DNA from: CALDOK01 sp964481655
Lineage (GTDB): Bacteria > Myxococcota_A > UBA796 > JAFGLY01
NCBI GenBank assembly: GCA_964481655.1
Contig: CAYZVO010000008.1
Location: 13,009-77,008 of the forward strand
Length of the DNA stretch: 64,000 nt
Reading direction: 5' to 3'
Below the pieces are notes generated by a model. The model was not told where the DNA came from. It saw only the letters and a list, made by a program, of their open reading frames with translations, and made no database searches. The position numbers were made by a program, and so were the translations under genes. Shown one piece after another: positions 7,959 to 19,852 of this stretch. Each line of letters starts with the position of its first letter. Within the stretch, counting starts at the first letter, position 1.

Positions 7959-10900
7959 ATGCCCGACACCAAGATCATGGGCCCCGGCGGACGCGGGGAG
8001 CTCGAGGCCGATGCGTTGGACGCCCCTGCGGGTGAGGGGAGCGAGCGTCGCTACGAGGTGGGCAAGGTGCTCGGGCGCGGTGGTGCCGGTGAGGTGCGCG
8101 CGGCGTGGGACCGCACCCTGAACCGGGAGATCGCGGTCAAGTTCCTGGTGCCCCAGGACCGGGAGGCCGAGGCGCGCTTCACCTCCGAGGCCCAGGTCAC
8201 CGCCCAGCTGCAGCACCCCAACATCGTGCCCGTCCACGACTTCGGCGCCCTGTCCAACGGCGTGCCCTACCTGTCCATGAAGCGGGTTCGCGGGCGCTCG
8301 CTCTTCGAGGTCGTGGAGGCCGGGGAGCTGACCCTCGACCAGCGCCTCGACGTCTTCCGCAAGGTCTGCGACGCGGTGGCGTTCGCCCACTCCAGGAGCA
8401 TCCTGCACCGGGACCTCAAGACCGCAAACGTGATGGTCGGTCGCTACGGCGAGGTGCTGCTGATGGACTGGGGCCTGGCCCGCCCGGTGGACGCCCCGGT
8501 GGACCCCAAGGCCAGCGGCGAGGTGCAGCTCGATCGCTTCGAGGACGGCAGCTTCGTGACCAACGAGGGCGCGGTGGCGGGCACCCCCGCCTACATGTCC
8601 CCGGAGCAAGCGGAGGGCTTGATCGCCGAGCTGACCTTCGCCTCGGACATCTACAGCCTGGGCGCGATCCTCTTCGAGCTGCTGACGGGTTCGGTCCCCA
8701 TGGAGGGCGGCCCCTGGGAGGTCATCGAGCGGGTGAGGGCCGGCGACATCCGGCGCCCCTCGGCGGTGGCGCGGGGGGTCCCGCGGGAGCTCGAGGCGGT
8801 GGTGATCAAGGCCATGTCCCTGAAGCCCGAGGATCGCCACCCATCGGTGGAGGCCCTGCGAGCGGACATCGACGCCTGGCTCGAGGGGAGGGCGCTGGTC
8901 TACGCCCGCTCCACCCCGGTGGAGCGCCTCTCCAAGTGGGCCCTGCGGCACCGCGGGGCGGTCCTGGCGGGCATCGGCGTGGGAGCGGTGGCCGCCACGG
9001 CGCTGTCCGTCGGCCTGTGGCGCTACGGTGTGGACGTGGGCGCCGCCCGTGACGAGGCCATCACCGAGTCCCAGCGGGCCCGCGTGGCCGAGGCCGCCAC
9101 CCGGGACGCCCTGGTCCAGTCGCGCATCGCCCTGGCGGACGCCCTGTGGTCCCAGGGCCGGGTGCAGGAGTCCTGGGCGGCGCTGCTGCAGGCCGCCGAG
9201 GAGCAGTCCGCCGATCCGCGCCCCCTGGCGCTCGCCCTGTCCCAGCAGACGGCATGGTCTCCTCCGCCGGTCTCCCGCTGCGAGCCCCATGGGGGTGATG
9301 CGGTGCTGGCGCTGGCCCTGGCCGAGGGGGGGCAGCGCGCCCTGTCCTGGGGGGCGGACGGGCGGCTGGTCAGCTGGGACCTGGCCAGCTGCGCGGAGCT
9401 GCGCAGTGTGGCCGTGGACGGCGCCCCAGGGCCGGGCGCCGTGACGATCGGCCCCGGGGTCGAGCGGGCGGCGGTGTTCGCTGGTGCTCAGCTGCAGCTG
9501 CTGGACCTCGACAGCGGCGCACAGGTGGCGGTGCCCCTCGCCCCCATCCCCCACGAGCTGCGGCTGGACGGGGATGAGGGTTGGATCGGGTGGGACGACG
9601 GCCGCGGGCGCAGCTTCGACCCCGTCTCCGGAGCCTTCGGCCCCATGGAGGGCAGCCAAGGTCAGGGGTGGTGGCGGCCCGACGCCGATGGTCGCCTGCG
9701 CTTGGGCCTGAGCGGCCCCATCGGCAGCGAGGAGGCGGGGGTCTGGGAGCGCGCGGGCGGGCGGGAGCTCTGGTCGGCCTACGGCGTCATCGCCGCGGAT
9801 CTCACCAGCGACGGCCGGCGGCTGGTCTGGGCCAGCTCGGAGCAGCTCGGCGTGGTGCGCCTGCCCGCCAGGGCGGCCTCCTGGACCCAGGAGCACGGGC
9901 CCGTGCTGACCCTGGGCCTCGATCCGGGGGAGACCCTGGCCTGGCTGGTGGGCTTCGACGGCTCGGTGGAGGTGATCGACATCGAGGATGGCGCCCCCCT
10001 GGCGACCTTCGCCTGGCGCGCCATGGGCGGCGTGCCCTTCAGCCACAGCGAGGGCGCGGTGGCGGTGGTCGACGGGACCCGGGATGCCCGCCTGGTGGCC
10101 CTCGGTGGGCGCCGCGGGGTGGTCTCGAGCTTCCTGCGGCCCCTGGTCTCACCGCGCCACCCCCTGGCGGACGGGGCGGGGATCGCCGGGACCGCCCAGG
10201 GCCTCGCGGTGCACCCGGGAGGCCGCATCGCGGCGGTCGGCACCGAGGAGGGGCAGCTGATCCTGCTGGATCTGGCGACCTCGAAGGTGCTCCGACAGTG
10301 GACGGTGAACGAGACCGGGCTGCGCCAGCTCGCCTTCTCCGCCGACGGCCGGCAGCTGGCGGTGGCGGTCCGCCACGACGGCGTGGCCGTGTTCGACCTG
10401 GCCGAGGGGCGGGAGGTTCGGCGGGTGTCCCTCCCCGTGCGCTCGGTGTCCCTGACCTGGACCGCCGCGGGCACCCTCGCCGTGGGGGACGCCGACGGCA
10501 ACCTGCACCGGGTCGTACCCGACACGGGGTCCGTGAGCAGCGTGGGCCCCGTGCTCGCCGCGGGACTGTGGGACGTCACGGCCCTGGACGGTGAGCGGGT
10601 GTTGGTGGGGGCGCACCTGGGGGACGAGCTGGGCTTCCGGGTGGTGGACCTGGCCTCGAACGACGTGCGCGTCGTCGGTGCCTCGGACGCGGCCGTCTAC
10701 CACAGCGACGTCACGGCCGATGGGCGCTGGGTCGCCACTGGGCGCCACGACGGCGTGCTGTCCCTGTGGTCCCTCGAGGACGGCACCGAGCACCGCTGGA
10801 AGTGCGACGACGGCCCCACGCTGGGGGTGGCCCTCTCGCCGGACGGGACCATGCTGGCCACCACGGGCTTCTCCCGCCGGGTGCAGATCTGGGACGTGGA

Positions 10901-11243
10901 GAGCCGCAGCCTGCTCCGCTCGGTGCCTCAACATGCCGGCCCGGGGCTGGCGGTGGCCTGGGCCCCCGACGGTGGCAGCCTGCTGTCCGTCGGGACCGAC
11001 GGCCTGGCGGTGCTCCCCCTGGACGCCCACGCGGCCCACGGCCGCGCGACGGACGCCCTGAGGGGGCCGGTGGGGACCCGCGCCGCCGCGTTCGCTCAGC
11101 TGGGCTGGTGGGAGCGAGTCGAGCCCGAGCTGGACGCCGTCGGCGCCGAGGACCCTGTGCTGCGGGCCAGCGCTCGCCTGGCGCGCGGTGAGGACGCCGG
11201 GCCCGAGCTGCTGGGGCTGCTGGTGGACGCCTACGGGCACTGA
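7959..11243 (+). CDS. Membrane-anchored Ser/Thr protein kinase with WD40 repeats
   Basis: 1094 residues. The Hanks-type kinase domain (about 31-300) has the glycine loop LGRGGAGEV, Lys in IAVKFL (about 61), the catalytic HRDLKTANV (150-158), DWG in place of DFG (170-172, common in such bacteria) and SPEQA in place of APE. A membrane helix follows at about 330-355 (LAGIGVGAVAATALSVGLW), then a large region with at least six WD40-like blades, for example LRQLAFSADGRQLAVAV, GVALSPDGTMLATTG and VQIWDVES. An upstream in-frame start at 7893 exists but lacks support. The propeller probably binds partner proteins or senses. It is divergent from the channel pair, so co-regulation through the 133-base gap is possible; substrates are unknown. 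Confidence 0.9.
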   Translation: MPDTKIMGPGGRGELEADALDAPAGEGSERRYEVGKVLGRGGAGEVRAAWDRTLNREIAVKFLVPQDREAEARFTSEAQVTAQLQHPNIVPVHDFGALSNGVPYLSMKRVRGRSLFEVVEAGELTLDQRLDVFRKVCDAVAFAHSRSILHRDLKTANVMVGRYGEVLLMDWGLARPVDAPVDPKASGEVQLDRFEDGSFVTNEGAVAGTPAYMSPEQAEGLIAELTFASDIYSLGAILFELLTGSVPMEGGPWEVIERVRAGDIRRPSAVARGVPRELEAVVIKAMSLKPEDRHPSVEALRADIDAWLEGRALVYARSTPVERLSKWALRHRGAVLAGIGVGAVAATALSVGLWRYGVDVGAARDEAITESQRARVAEAATRDALVQSRIALADALWSQGRVQESWAALLQAAEEQSADPRPLALALSQQTAWSPPPVSRCEPHGGDAVLALALAEGGQRALSWGADGRLVSWDLASCAELRSVAVDGAPGPGAVTIGPGVERAAVFAGAQLQLLDLDSGAQVAVPLAPIPHELRLDGDEGWIGWDDGRGRSFDPVSGAFGPMEGSQGQGWWRPDADGRLRLGLSGPIGSEEAGVWERAGGRELWSAYGVIAADLTSDGRRLVWASSEQLGVVRLPARAASWTQEHGPVLTLGLDPGETLAWLVGFDGSVEVIDIEDGAPLATFAWRAMGGVPFSHSEGAVAVVDGTRDARLVALGGRRGVVSSFLRPLVSPRHPLADGAGIAGTAQGLAVHPGGRIAAVGTEEGQLILLDLATSKVLRQWTVNETGLRQLAFSADGRQLAVAVRHDGVAVFDLAEGREVRRVSLPVRSVSLTWTAAGTLAVGDADGNLHRVVPDTGSVSSVGPVLAAGLWDVTALDGERVLVGAHLGDELGFRVVDLASNDVRVVGASDAAVYHSDVTADGRWVATGRHDGVLSLWSLEDGTEHRWKCDDGPTLGVALSPDGTMLATTGFSRRVQIWDVESRSLLRSVPQHAGPGLAVAWAPDGGSLLSVGTDGLAVLPLDAHAAHGRATDALRGPVGTRAAAFAQLGWWERVEPELDAVGAEDPVLRASARLARGEDAGPELLGLLVDAYGH

Positions 11244-11329
11244 GGACGGCGCGCGAAGCTGTAGTCCAGCCCCCGGGAAGGGACGCCGGGGGTGCATAGC
11301 TTGCGGTGGCCCCTCCCTCCGGAGCCCCG

Positions 11330-13039
11330 ATGTCTCTCCGCTCCCTCTCGTCGATCCTGCTGTTCGCCGCCGCATGCGGAGAGCCGAAGCCTACCGACGA
11401 CACCGGGGTGGACACCCCGCCGGAGGAAACCGGAGACACCACCGGGCTGGTGGACTCCGACACGGCCCCGGCCCCGGATACGGAGCCGGAGTGGGACAGC
11501 GACACGGGCCCGATCGTGGACAGCGAGCCGGAGCCCGTCGAGGATCTCGACGGCGACGGCTGGACCGAGGACGACGGAGACTGCGACGACGCAGACGCGA
11601 CGGTGTTCCCCGGCGCCGAGGAGCTGTGCGGTGACGGTGTGGCCAACGACTGCCTGGCGACCATCGACGAGGCCGAGGCCCTGTGCGTGGATCTGGACCT
11701 GGGCTCTGCGCTCGTCGAGTACCGGGGCGAGGCCTTCGACGATCAGGCCGGCCGGAGCGCCCGGGCGGTGGGCGACATCGACGGGGACGGGGTGATCGAC
11801 CTGGTCATCGGCGCCCCCCACGTGAACATCGCCACCGGCAGCGGCGACCCGGGTCGGGCCTACCTGGTCTACGGCGGCGACACCGGGGTCGTCGGCCTGG
11901 GGAGCGTCCAGGCGGAGCTGGTGGGCGAGCGGGACTACGACAGCGCGGGGCTGGCGGTGGCCGGTGTGGGTGACGTCAGCGGCGACGGTATGGGGGACTT
12001 CCTGGTCGGCGCGCCCGCGTTCAACCCGGGGACCTACGCCGACGCCGGAGCGGTCTACCTGGTGCACGGCGGGGTCGCGGGCCGGACGCCCCTGGCTGCC
12101 TCGGCGGCGCGCCTGCTCGGCTCGGACAACAACGCCAACGCGGGCTGCGCCCTGGACGGCGGCGGGGATCTCGACGGCGACGACCAGCCGGACTTCGTGG
12201 TGGGCGCCTACTACGGGGCGCGGGGCAACGGCGCGGTCTTCGTCTACACCGAGCCCCCCACGGGGGAGGCCGTGCTCGAGGCCAGCGCGCCGCTCATGCT
12301 CACCGGCACCCCCTACAGCTTCGCCGGAGGGGCCGTGGCCATCGCCGGTGACACCGACGGCGACGGTATCGACGACCTGATCGTCGGCGCCCTGGCGGAC
12401 AGCACCCGCGGCACCTACGCCGGCGCCGCCTACCTGGTGCTCGGCGGGAGCCTGACGGGCACGGTGAGCCTGGCCAGCGCCGATCTGTCGATGTTCGGTG
12501 CGGTCGCCTACGACTACGCCGGGGCGGCGGTGTCGGGGGCTGGAGACTGTGACGGCGACGGGCTCGTGGACCTGCTCGTCGGGGCCACGGCCGAGCACAC
12601 CGTGGGCGTGCAGGCCGGGGCCGCCTACCTGGTGCACGGCGGCACGGTGGGCACCATGGACCTGGGCTCCGTGCCGCTGCAGCTGCTTGGCGAGCAGGCC
12701 TACGCCTACGCCGGGCAGGCGGTCGCGGCCGGCGGAGACGTCGACGGCGACGGTGTGGCCGATGTCGTGGTGGGCGCCACCGGCCAGGACACGGGCGTCG
12801 CCGACAGCGGCGCGGTCTACATCGTCCCCGGCGACACGACGGGGACCCACTCCCTGGGGACCATGGGCCGGGTCGACGGCCTGGGCCGGAGCGACTACCT
12901 GGGCGCGTCCCTGGACGGCCTCGGTGATGTGGACGGCGACGGGCTCGACGACCTGCTCATCGGCGCCCATGGCCGCACCACCAGCAGCGCGGCCCCCGGG
13001 GCAGGGGCGGCCTTCGTGCTGCTGGGCTCCGGAATCTGA
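11330..13039 (+). CDS. FG-GAP (integrin-like) repeat lipoprotein
   Basis: 569 residues. Start chosen at ATG 11330, which follows GGAG by five bases and gives a lipoprotein signal (SILLFAAAC). A Thr/Asp/Pro-rich linker and one MopE-like segment (DLDGDGWTEDDGDCDDADA) come next. Seven FG-GAP repeats then run through the rest of the protein, each with a calcium loop and VGA/IGA ending, such as GDIDGDGVIDLVIGAP, GDVSGDGMGDFLVGAP and GDVDGDGLDDLLIGAH. They would form a seven-bladed beta-propeller on the cell surface. The family is usual in predatory and social deltaproteobacteria for adhesion or matrix binding; the ligand is unknown. Confidence 0.85.
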   Translation: MSLRSLSSILLFAAACGEPKPTDDTGVDTPPEETGDTTGLVDSDTAPAPDTEPEWDSDTGPIVDSEPEPVEDLDGDGWTEDDGDCDDADATVFPGAEELCGDGVANDCLATIDEAEALCVDLDLGSALVEYRGEAFDDQAGRSARAVGDIDGDGVIDLVIGAPHVNIATGSGDPGRAYLVYGGDTGVVGLGSVQAELVGERDYDSAGLAVAGVGDVSGDGMGDFLVGAPAFNPGTYADAGAVYLVHGGVAGRTPLAASAARLLGSDNNANAGCALDGGGDLDGDDQPDFVVGAYYGARGNGAVFVYTEPPTGEAVLEASAPLMLTGTPYSFAGGAVAIAGDTDGDGIDDLIVGALADSTRGTYAGAAYLVLGGSLTGTVSLASADLSMFGAVAYDYAGAAVSGAGDCDGDGLVDLLVGATAEHTVGVQAGAAYLVHGGTVGTMDLGSVPLQLLGEQAYAYAGQAVAAGGDVDGDGVADVVVGATGQDTGVADSGAVYIVPGDTTGTHSLGTMGRVDGLGRSDYLGASLDGLGDVDGDGLDDLLIGAHGRTTSSAAPGAGAAFVLLGSGI

Positions 13040-13052
13040 GGCTCGCGCTGTC

Positions 13053-13079
13053 GGGATTGGACAATCCCTCGTTAGGGAT
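13053..13079. promoter_or_regulatory. Two overlapping inverted repeats before the spermidine-synthase-like gene
   Basis: GGGATTG-GA-CAATCCC (13053-13068) is a perfect 7-base dyad. ATCCCT-CGTT-AGGGAT (13064-13079) is a second one sharing the middle arm. Together they could be an operator or two mutually exclusive RNA hairpins. They sit seven bases before the ATG at 13086 and 14 bases after the stop of the FG-GAP gene. Confidence 0.4.
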
Positions 13080-13085
13080 GATGCG

Positions 13086-15562
13086 ATGCCCCGCTCCTCC
13101 ACCCGCGCGCTGCTGCTGCTGGCCTTCTTCCTGTCGGGCCTGTCCACGCTGATCTACGAGCTGGTGTGGATCAAGCACCTGGTCTACCTCTTCGGCGTGA
13201 CCTACCACGCCATCACCACGGTGGTGACCGTGTTCATGGCCGGGCTGGCCTTCGGCGCCCTGGGGGCGGGCCGCTGGGTGGATCGCTCACCGCGACCCCT
13301 GCGCATCTACGCGATCCTCGAGCTGGTCATCGCGGCCTGCGGGCTGCTCTTCCCCCTCGCCCTCGGGGTCACCTCGGCGCTCTACCACAGCGTCCACGAC
13401 GGGATGCAGCTGGGCTTCTTCGGGCACACCCTGGTGCGCTTCCTGCTCGCCTGCGGGCTGCTGCTGATCCCCACCATCGCCATGGGCGCCACCCTGCCCG
13501 CGCTGGCCCGCTACTTCGTGCTCTCCGGCGATCGGGTCGGTCGGGACATGGGCCGGCTGTACGGCATGAACACCGTGGGCGCCGCCATCGGCTGCGTGCT
13601 CACGGGCTTCGTGCTGCTGTACAACCTGGGCCTGACCTGGACGAACACCATCGCGGTGGGGCTCAACATCGCGGCGGCGGCGGTGGCCTGGGCCATGCTC
13701 TGGCGCGAGGGCGGCGCCGCGCCGAGGCCCGCCGAGGCCCCCACGGACCGGGGGCCGCCGTCGTCCCGCTGGCTGCTGGCGGCCTTCGCCCTGTCGGGCT
13801 TCACCGCGGTGGCCTACGAGCTGCTCTGGACCCGCATCGTGGCGCTGCTGCACCCCAACGCCCACACCCTGGTCTTCGCGCTGGTGCTGGGGCTGTACCT
13901 GGTGGGCACGGGGCTGGGGAGCGCGGCCTACGGGCGCTGGCTGGCCCGCCGGGATCCCCTCACACTCTACGCCGCCGTGCAGCTGCTCGTGGGCCTGCTG
14001 GCGGTGCTGTCGCCCTTCGCCTTCGTGCTGCTGCGCGAGGGCATCGGCTGGGCCTGGTACGACGCTTGGGAGCCGGCGCGCACCGTCATGGACCTCTACC
14101 TGTCCCTGCCCGAGTTCCTGCTCATCGTGGCGGTGGTGGGGCTGCCGTCGCTGCTGTTCGGGCTCACCTTCCCCCTCGGCAACCGCCTGTACGTGCGGCG
14201 CTTCGCCGTGCTGGGATCGGGGGTCGGGGCGGTCTACTTCTTCGCCACCGTGGGCGGCATCCTGGGCTCCTTCGCTACGGGCTTCCTGCTGATGCCCTTG
14301 GTGGGCGCCAAGGGCTGCCTGTTCCTGCTGGCGGCCCTGAACCTTGGGCTGGGTGCCGCCCTGTTCGCCAGCCGGCGGGGCTGGCCCCGGGGACGTCGGA
14401 TCGCGGCCGCGGGCGCCGGGCTGGCGGCCATGGTGGGTGTCCTCGTGGTGGGCGCCACGGCCCTGCCCGCCTCGGTGTTCATCAACGTCCCCACCGACCA
14501 CGAGGTGGTGTTCTACAAGGACGGCCGCTCGACCACCGACGCGGTGGTCTGGGTGGAGCAGCGGGACGAGCGCTACAAGATGTTGTTCGCCAACGGCGAG
14601 TTCGTCTCCGCGGGGGCGGTGGGGGTCTGGCTGCCCATCTTCCTGCACCCCGAGCCCGAGCGGGTGCTGATCCTGGCCTTCGACACCGGCGCGTCTTCGG
14701 GTATGGCGGTGCAGGACCCGGCGGTGCGCTCGGTGGAGGCGGCGGACATCTCGGACGTGCAAGAGGAGATCGCGGCCCACTTCGAGCACCTCAACATGGG
14801 CGTGATCCGCGACCCCCGCTTCCGGCTCGTGGCCAACGACGGCCGCAACCACCTGGCCACCAGCCGCGAGGACTACGACGTCATCTTCAACGGGGTCGCG
14901 GCCTACTCCGGCTACCTCGAGCTCTCCACCCAGGAGTTTTTCGAGATCTGCCGCTCGCGGCTGCAGCCGGGGGGCGTGTTCGCCCACAAGATCCACCCCC
15001 ACATGCTCACCCCCGAGGGCCTCGAGCGGGTGGTGGCCACCTTCCTCGAGGTCTTCCCCGACGCCACCCTCTGGCGGGCTCGGGTCAGCTCCGTGCTGCT
15101 GCTGGTGGGCACCAACGACGCCCCCAAGACCGCCTGGGGCGAGCTCGATGCGTCCCGGCTGGGCCCCTACGGCATCGACGAGAACCTCACCCCGGTCCAC
15201 GCCGCCTCCCTGTTCCTCACCGACGCCGAGGGCCTGGCCGCGGTGGCCGGCGACGGGGCCGTGCTCGTGGACGACCGGCCGCCGCGCCTGAGCGACATGC
15301 TCACCCTGATCGACACCGGCTCGGACTTCATCGCCCGGGGCCCGGTGCAGATGAACTACAAGAACTTCGAGCGGGAGATCAACGGCATCCTCGTCCAGCA
15401 CGAGCGCTCGCCCGAACGGTTCTTCGACGACATCCCCGCGCCGGAGCTGGTGCGGATCCTCACCCACCGGCAGCTGGACGCCCCCCCGGGCTACCGCCGG
15501 GAGCCGGAGCAGCGGGGAGGGGAGCCGGAGCGGCACCCCGGCCAGCCTCGGTTGGAGCAGCG

Positions 15563-15566
<4 letters not shown>
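13086..15566 (+). CDS. Polytopic membrane protein with C-terminal spermidine-synthase-like domain
   Basis: 826 residues. The N-terminal 470 residues hold about 10-14 membrane helices (LLLAFFLSGLSTLIYELVW, then ALSGFTAVAYELLWTRIVAL, which repeats the same FLSGxxxLxYELxW theme, so the membrane part is an internal duplication). The C-terminal part is a Rossmann methyltransferase-like aminopropyltransferase fold: HPEPERVLILAFDTG, VEAADIS, RFRLVANDGRNHL and DYDVIFNGV. Fused permease-spermidine-synthase proteins of this shape are widespread, but their reaction is not established; the usual Gly-rich G-G-D-G loop is altered to AFDTGASSG here. Stop codon shared tail-to-tail with the symporter gene (CTAG, 15563-15566). 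Confidence 0.8.
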
Positions 15567-17245
<1,679 letters not shown>

Positions 17246-17276
17246 CTTGCTTCCTCGCTTCGGTGTGAGGGCGCCA

Positions 17277-17325
17277 CCTAACGCGCGTCGCGGTGATGCA
17301 TAGCATTCTGGGCGCCCGCGTTAGG
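17277..17325. promoter_or_regulatory. Spaced inverted repeat in the divergent symporter/ATPase promoter region
   Basis: CCTAACGCG (17277-17285) and CGCGTTAGG (17317-17325) are exact reverse complements, 31 bases apart, flanking an AT-richer core GCATAGCATTCT. The arrangement suits a dimeric regulator that bridges a divergent promoter; no regulator is identified. Confidence 0.35.
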
Positions 17326-17369
17326 ACCTGCACGCTCGGCGGACCCCTCGGCCGCCACAGGAGGACGAG

Positions 17370-19739
17370 ATGGAGCCCAGGCTGTTCCTCGGCAGGAGCG
17401 TCACCGACGACAGCGACTTCCGCCTGAAGGCCTCGCGCCTGAGGACCCACGGTGTGGTCGTGGGCATGACCGGGAGCGGCAAGACCGGCCTGTCCTTGGT
17501 CGCCCTCGAAGAAGCCGTGCGCGCGGGCATCCCCGTCATCGCCATCGATCCCAAGGGTGACCTGTCCAACCTGGGCCTGCTCTTCAGCGAGCTGGACCCG
17601 GCCCAGGCCGCCCCCTGGGCCGGCCGTCAGGATCCGGCGGAGATCTGCGATCGCTGGCGCGACGGCCTGGGCCGCTGGGGCATGGGCCCGGCCGAGATCG
17701 CCGACCTCGCCGATCGGCTGGAGCTGAAGGTCTGGACCCCGGGCTCCGAGGCCGGCCTGCCGGTGGACGTGGTGGGCTGCTTCGGCCGCCCACCCGCCGA
17801 GGTGCTCGAGCACGACGAGTCCCGTCACACCCTGGTCTCCGATCTGGTCGGCGGCCTGCTGGGCCTGGTGGGGCGCAAGACCGACCCGCTGCGCGACCCC
17901 GCTCACGTGGTGCTCAGCCACGTGATGGAGCAGGCCTGGCTGGCCGGCGAGGACCTCACCCTCGAGGGCCTCATCCTGAAGCTGGTGGACCCGCCCTTCG
18001 ACAAGGTCGGGGTCTTCCCCCTGGACACCTTCTTCCCCCCCGACGACCGCATGGAGCTGGCCGTGCTGCTCAACGCGGTGGTGGCCGCCCCCAGCTTCGG
18101 GGTGTGGTCCCGAGGCGCGGCGCTGGACATCGACGCCTTGCTGCAGCCCGCCCGGCGCACGCCGGTGCACGTCTTCCACCTGGCCCACCTCGACGAGTCC
18201 CAGCGGCAGTTCTTCGTCTCGCTGCTGCTCGGCCGGGTGCAGGCCTGGAGCCGCTCCCAGCCGGGCACCGAGGACCTGCGCGCGCTGGTGTTCTTCGACG
18301 AGGTCTCCGGCTACCTGCCGCCGCACCCCAAGAATCCGCCGGCCAAGGGATCGCTGTTGGGCCTGATGAAGCAGGCCCGGGCCGTGGGGCTCGGGGTGCT
18401 GCTGGCCACCCAGAACCCCGTGGACCTGGACTACAAGGCCATCTCGAACGCCGGGCTGTGGTGCATCGGGCGCCTGTCCACCAAGCAGGACCGGGATCGG
18501 CTGCTCAAGGGGCTGGGCAGCACGGGGCTGGACTCCACGGTCGCGGAGCTGGCCAAGCGCAGCTTCCTCATCGTGCAGCCGGGCAAGGACGAGCCGGTGG
18601 TGATCAAGAGCCGCCACGCCCTGTGCTGGCTGCGGGGCCCCTTCACCCGGGTGGAGATCGAGCGCCTGGTGGACGGGCTGGGCCGGCCTGCACCGGGGCC
18701 CGCGGCCCCTGCGGTGCCCCCGGCCGTGGCGGCGGCCCCCGCGGCGGCTCCTGCCGCGCCGGTGACCGAGCCCGTCGCCCCCGAGCTCGAGGACGGCCTG
18801 AGCGAACAGCCGCCGGCCTCCCCTGGTCCGGTGGCCTACCTCGACCCCCGCGTGGCCCACTCGGCCCGGCTGGCCGCCAGCCTCGAGCTGGCCGCCCTGC
18901 CTCCCCGCGAGGACGGCCGCCTGGTGCACCGCGCGGCCCTGGTGGCCGAGGTCGGCGTGACCTTCGACGAGGCCAAGGCCGGCTTCATCCAGGACGAGAC
19001 CCTGGTGCGCTGCCTCTTCCCCCTCGATCCCAGCGGCCCCGGCGAGCTCACCGCCATCCCCTTCGCCGAGGGTGACCTCTGCGCCGCGCCGCCCTCGGGC
19101 TCGTTGTTCGAGGCCCTGCCCCCCTGGGTGGACGAGGAGCGGGAGCTGAAGACCGTGGGCAAGACCGTCGTGGAGCGCATCTACCGCAGCGAGACCCGCG
19201 GGCTGTTCCGGAACCCCAAGCTCAAGCTGTGGAGCGCCGCGGCCGAGGATCGCGCCGGCTTCGAGCAGCGCTGCCGGGCCGCGGTGGAAGACCGCATCGA
19301 CGTGGACGCCACCAAGCTGAGGGATCGCTACGCCGCCAAGGCCGACAAGCTGCAGGACCGCATCGAGGCCCGCCAGGCCAAGCGCGCCGAGCAGGAAGGC
19401 GTGCTGCGGGCCCGCAAGATGGAAGAGGCCGTCAACGTCGGCGAGACCCTGCTGTCCTTCTTCGGGGGCCGGCGCCGGAGCTTGAGCTCCGCCATGAGCA
19501 AGCGCCGCCAGACCACCACGACCCGCGACCGCATGGACCGCATCGAGCAGGAGATCGTGGACCTGCGCGAGGACCTGGTGCAGCTCGAGGCCGAGCTGGC
19601 CGTCAAGCTGACCCAGGCCCGGGCCAAGCACGAGGCCCTGCTCGCCGCCACCGCCGAGGTCCCCATCCGCCTCGAGCGCGCCGACGTGCGGCTGCAGAGC
19701 CTCGGGATCGTGTGGATCCCGGTCAATCGGCGCCTGTAG
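17370..19739 (+). CDS. HerA-like ATPase (bacterial helicase/translocase family)
   Basis: 789 residues, start preceded by AGGAGG. Walker A is GMTGSGKTG (32-40) with IAIDPKGDLSN soon after, and Walker B is ALVFFDEVSG (about 305-314). A sensor-like stretch GVLLATQNPVDLDYK follows, as in HerA/VirB4/FtsK-type hexameric translocases. Residues about 440-480 are an Ala/Pro linker, and the C-terminus (about 600-760) is charged and helical, probably coiled coil. No NurA nuclease gene is nearby, so a role in DNA end resection is not supported by context; single-gene HerA relatives of unknown role are common. Confidence 0.85.
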   Translation: MEPRLFLGRSVTDDSDFRLKASRLRTHGVVVGMTGSGKTGLSLVALEEAVRAGIPVIAIDPKGDLSNLGLLFSELDPAQAAPWAGRQDPAEICDRWRDGLGRWGMGPAEIADLADRLELKVWTPGSEAGLPVDVVGCFGRPPAEVLEHDESRHTLVSDLVGGLLGLVGRKTDPLRDPAHVVLSHVMEQAWLAGEDLTLEGLILKLVDPPFDKVGVFPLDTFFPPDDRMELAVLLNAVVAAPSFGVWSRGAALDIDALLQPARRTPVHVFHLAHLDESQRQFFVSLLLGRVQAWSRSQPGTEDLRALVFFDEVSGYLPPHPKNPPAKGSLLGLMKQARAVGLGVLLATQNPVDLDYKAISNAGLWCIGRLSTKQDRDRLLKGLGSTGLDSTVAELAKRSFLIVQPGKDEPVVIKSRHALCWLRGPFTRVEIERLVDGLGRPAPGPAAPAVPPAVAAAPAAAPAAPVTEPVAPELEDGLSEQPPASPGPVAYLDPRVAHSARLAASLELAALPPREDGRLVHRAALVAEVGVTFDEAKAGFIQDETLVRCLFPLDPSGPGELTAIPFAEGDLCAAPPSGSLFEALPPWVDEERELKTVGKTVVERIYRSETRGLFRNPKLKLWSAAAEDRAGFEQRCRAAVEDRIDVDATKLRDRYAAKADKLQDRIEARQAKRAEQEGVLRARKMEEAVNVGETLLSFFGGRRRSLSSAMSKRRQTTTTRDRMDRIEQEIVDLREDLVQLEAELAVKLTQARAKHEALLAATAEVPIRLERADVRLQSLGIVWIPVNRRL

Positions 19740-19852
19740 CGCTGGCTAGTCCAGCCCCGCGAAGGTGGGGACGTCTGCCATGGGTCCTCCCGGGGGCTGA
19801 CTCGTTCCTATCCGAGCCCAGCCAGGGTGGGATAGGCGGATCGTGGTGAACG

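Noticed and set aside
17370..19739. HerA-NurA DNA end-resection or defence system.
   Set aside because: The ATPase is HerA-like, but no nuclease partner or other defence gene lies beside it.
19746..19781. A tiny minus-strand frame ending in Gly-Leu-Asp, with a similar stretch near 11264.
   Set aside because: Eleven codons, no ribosome site and only a faint resemblance between the two; likely chance.
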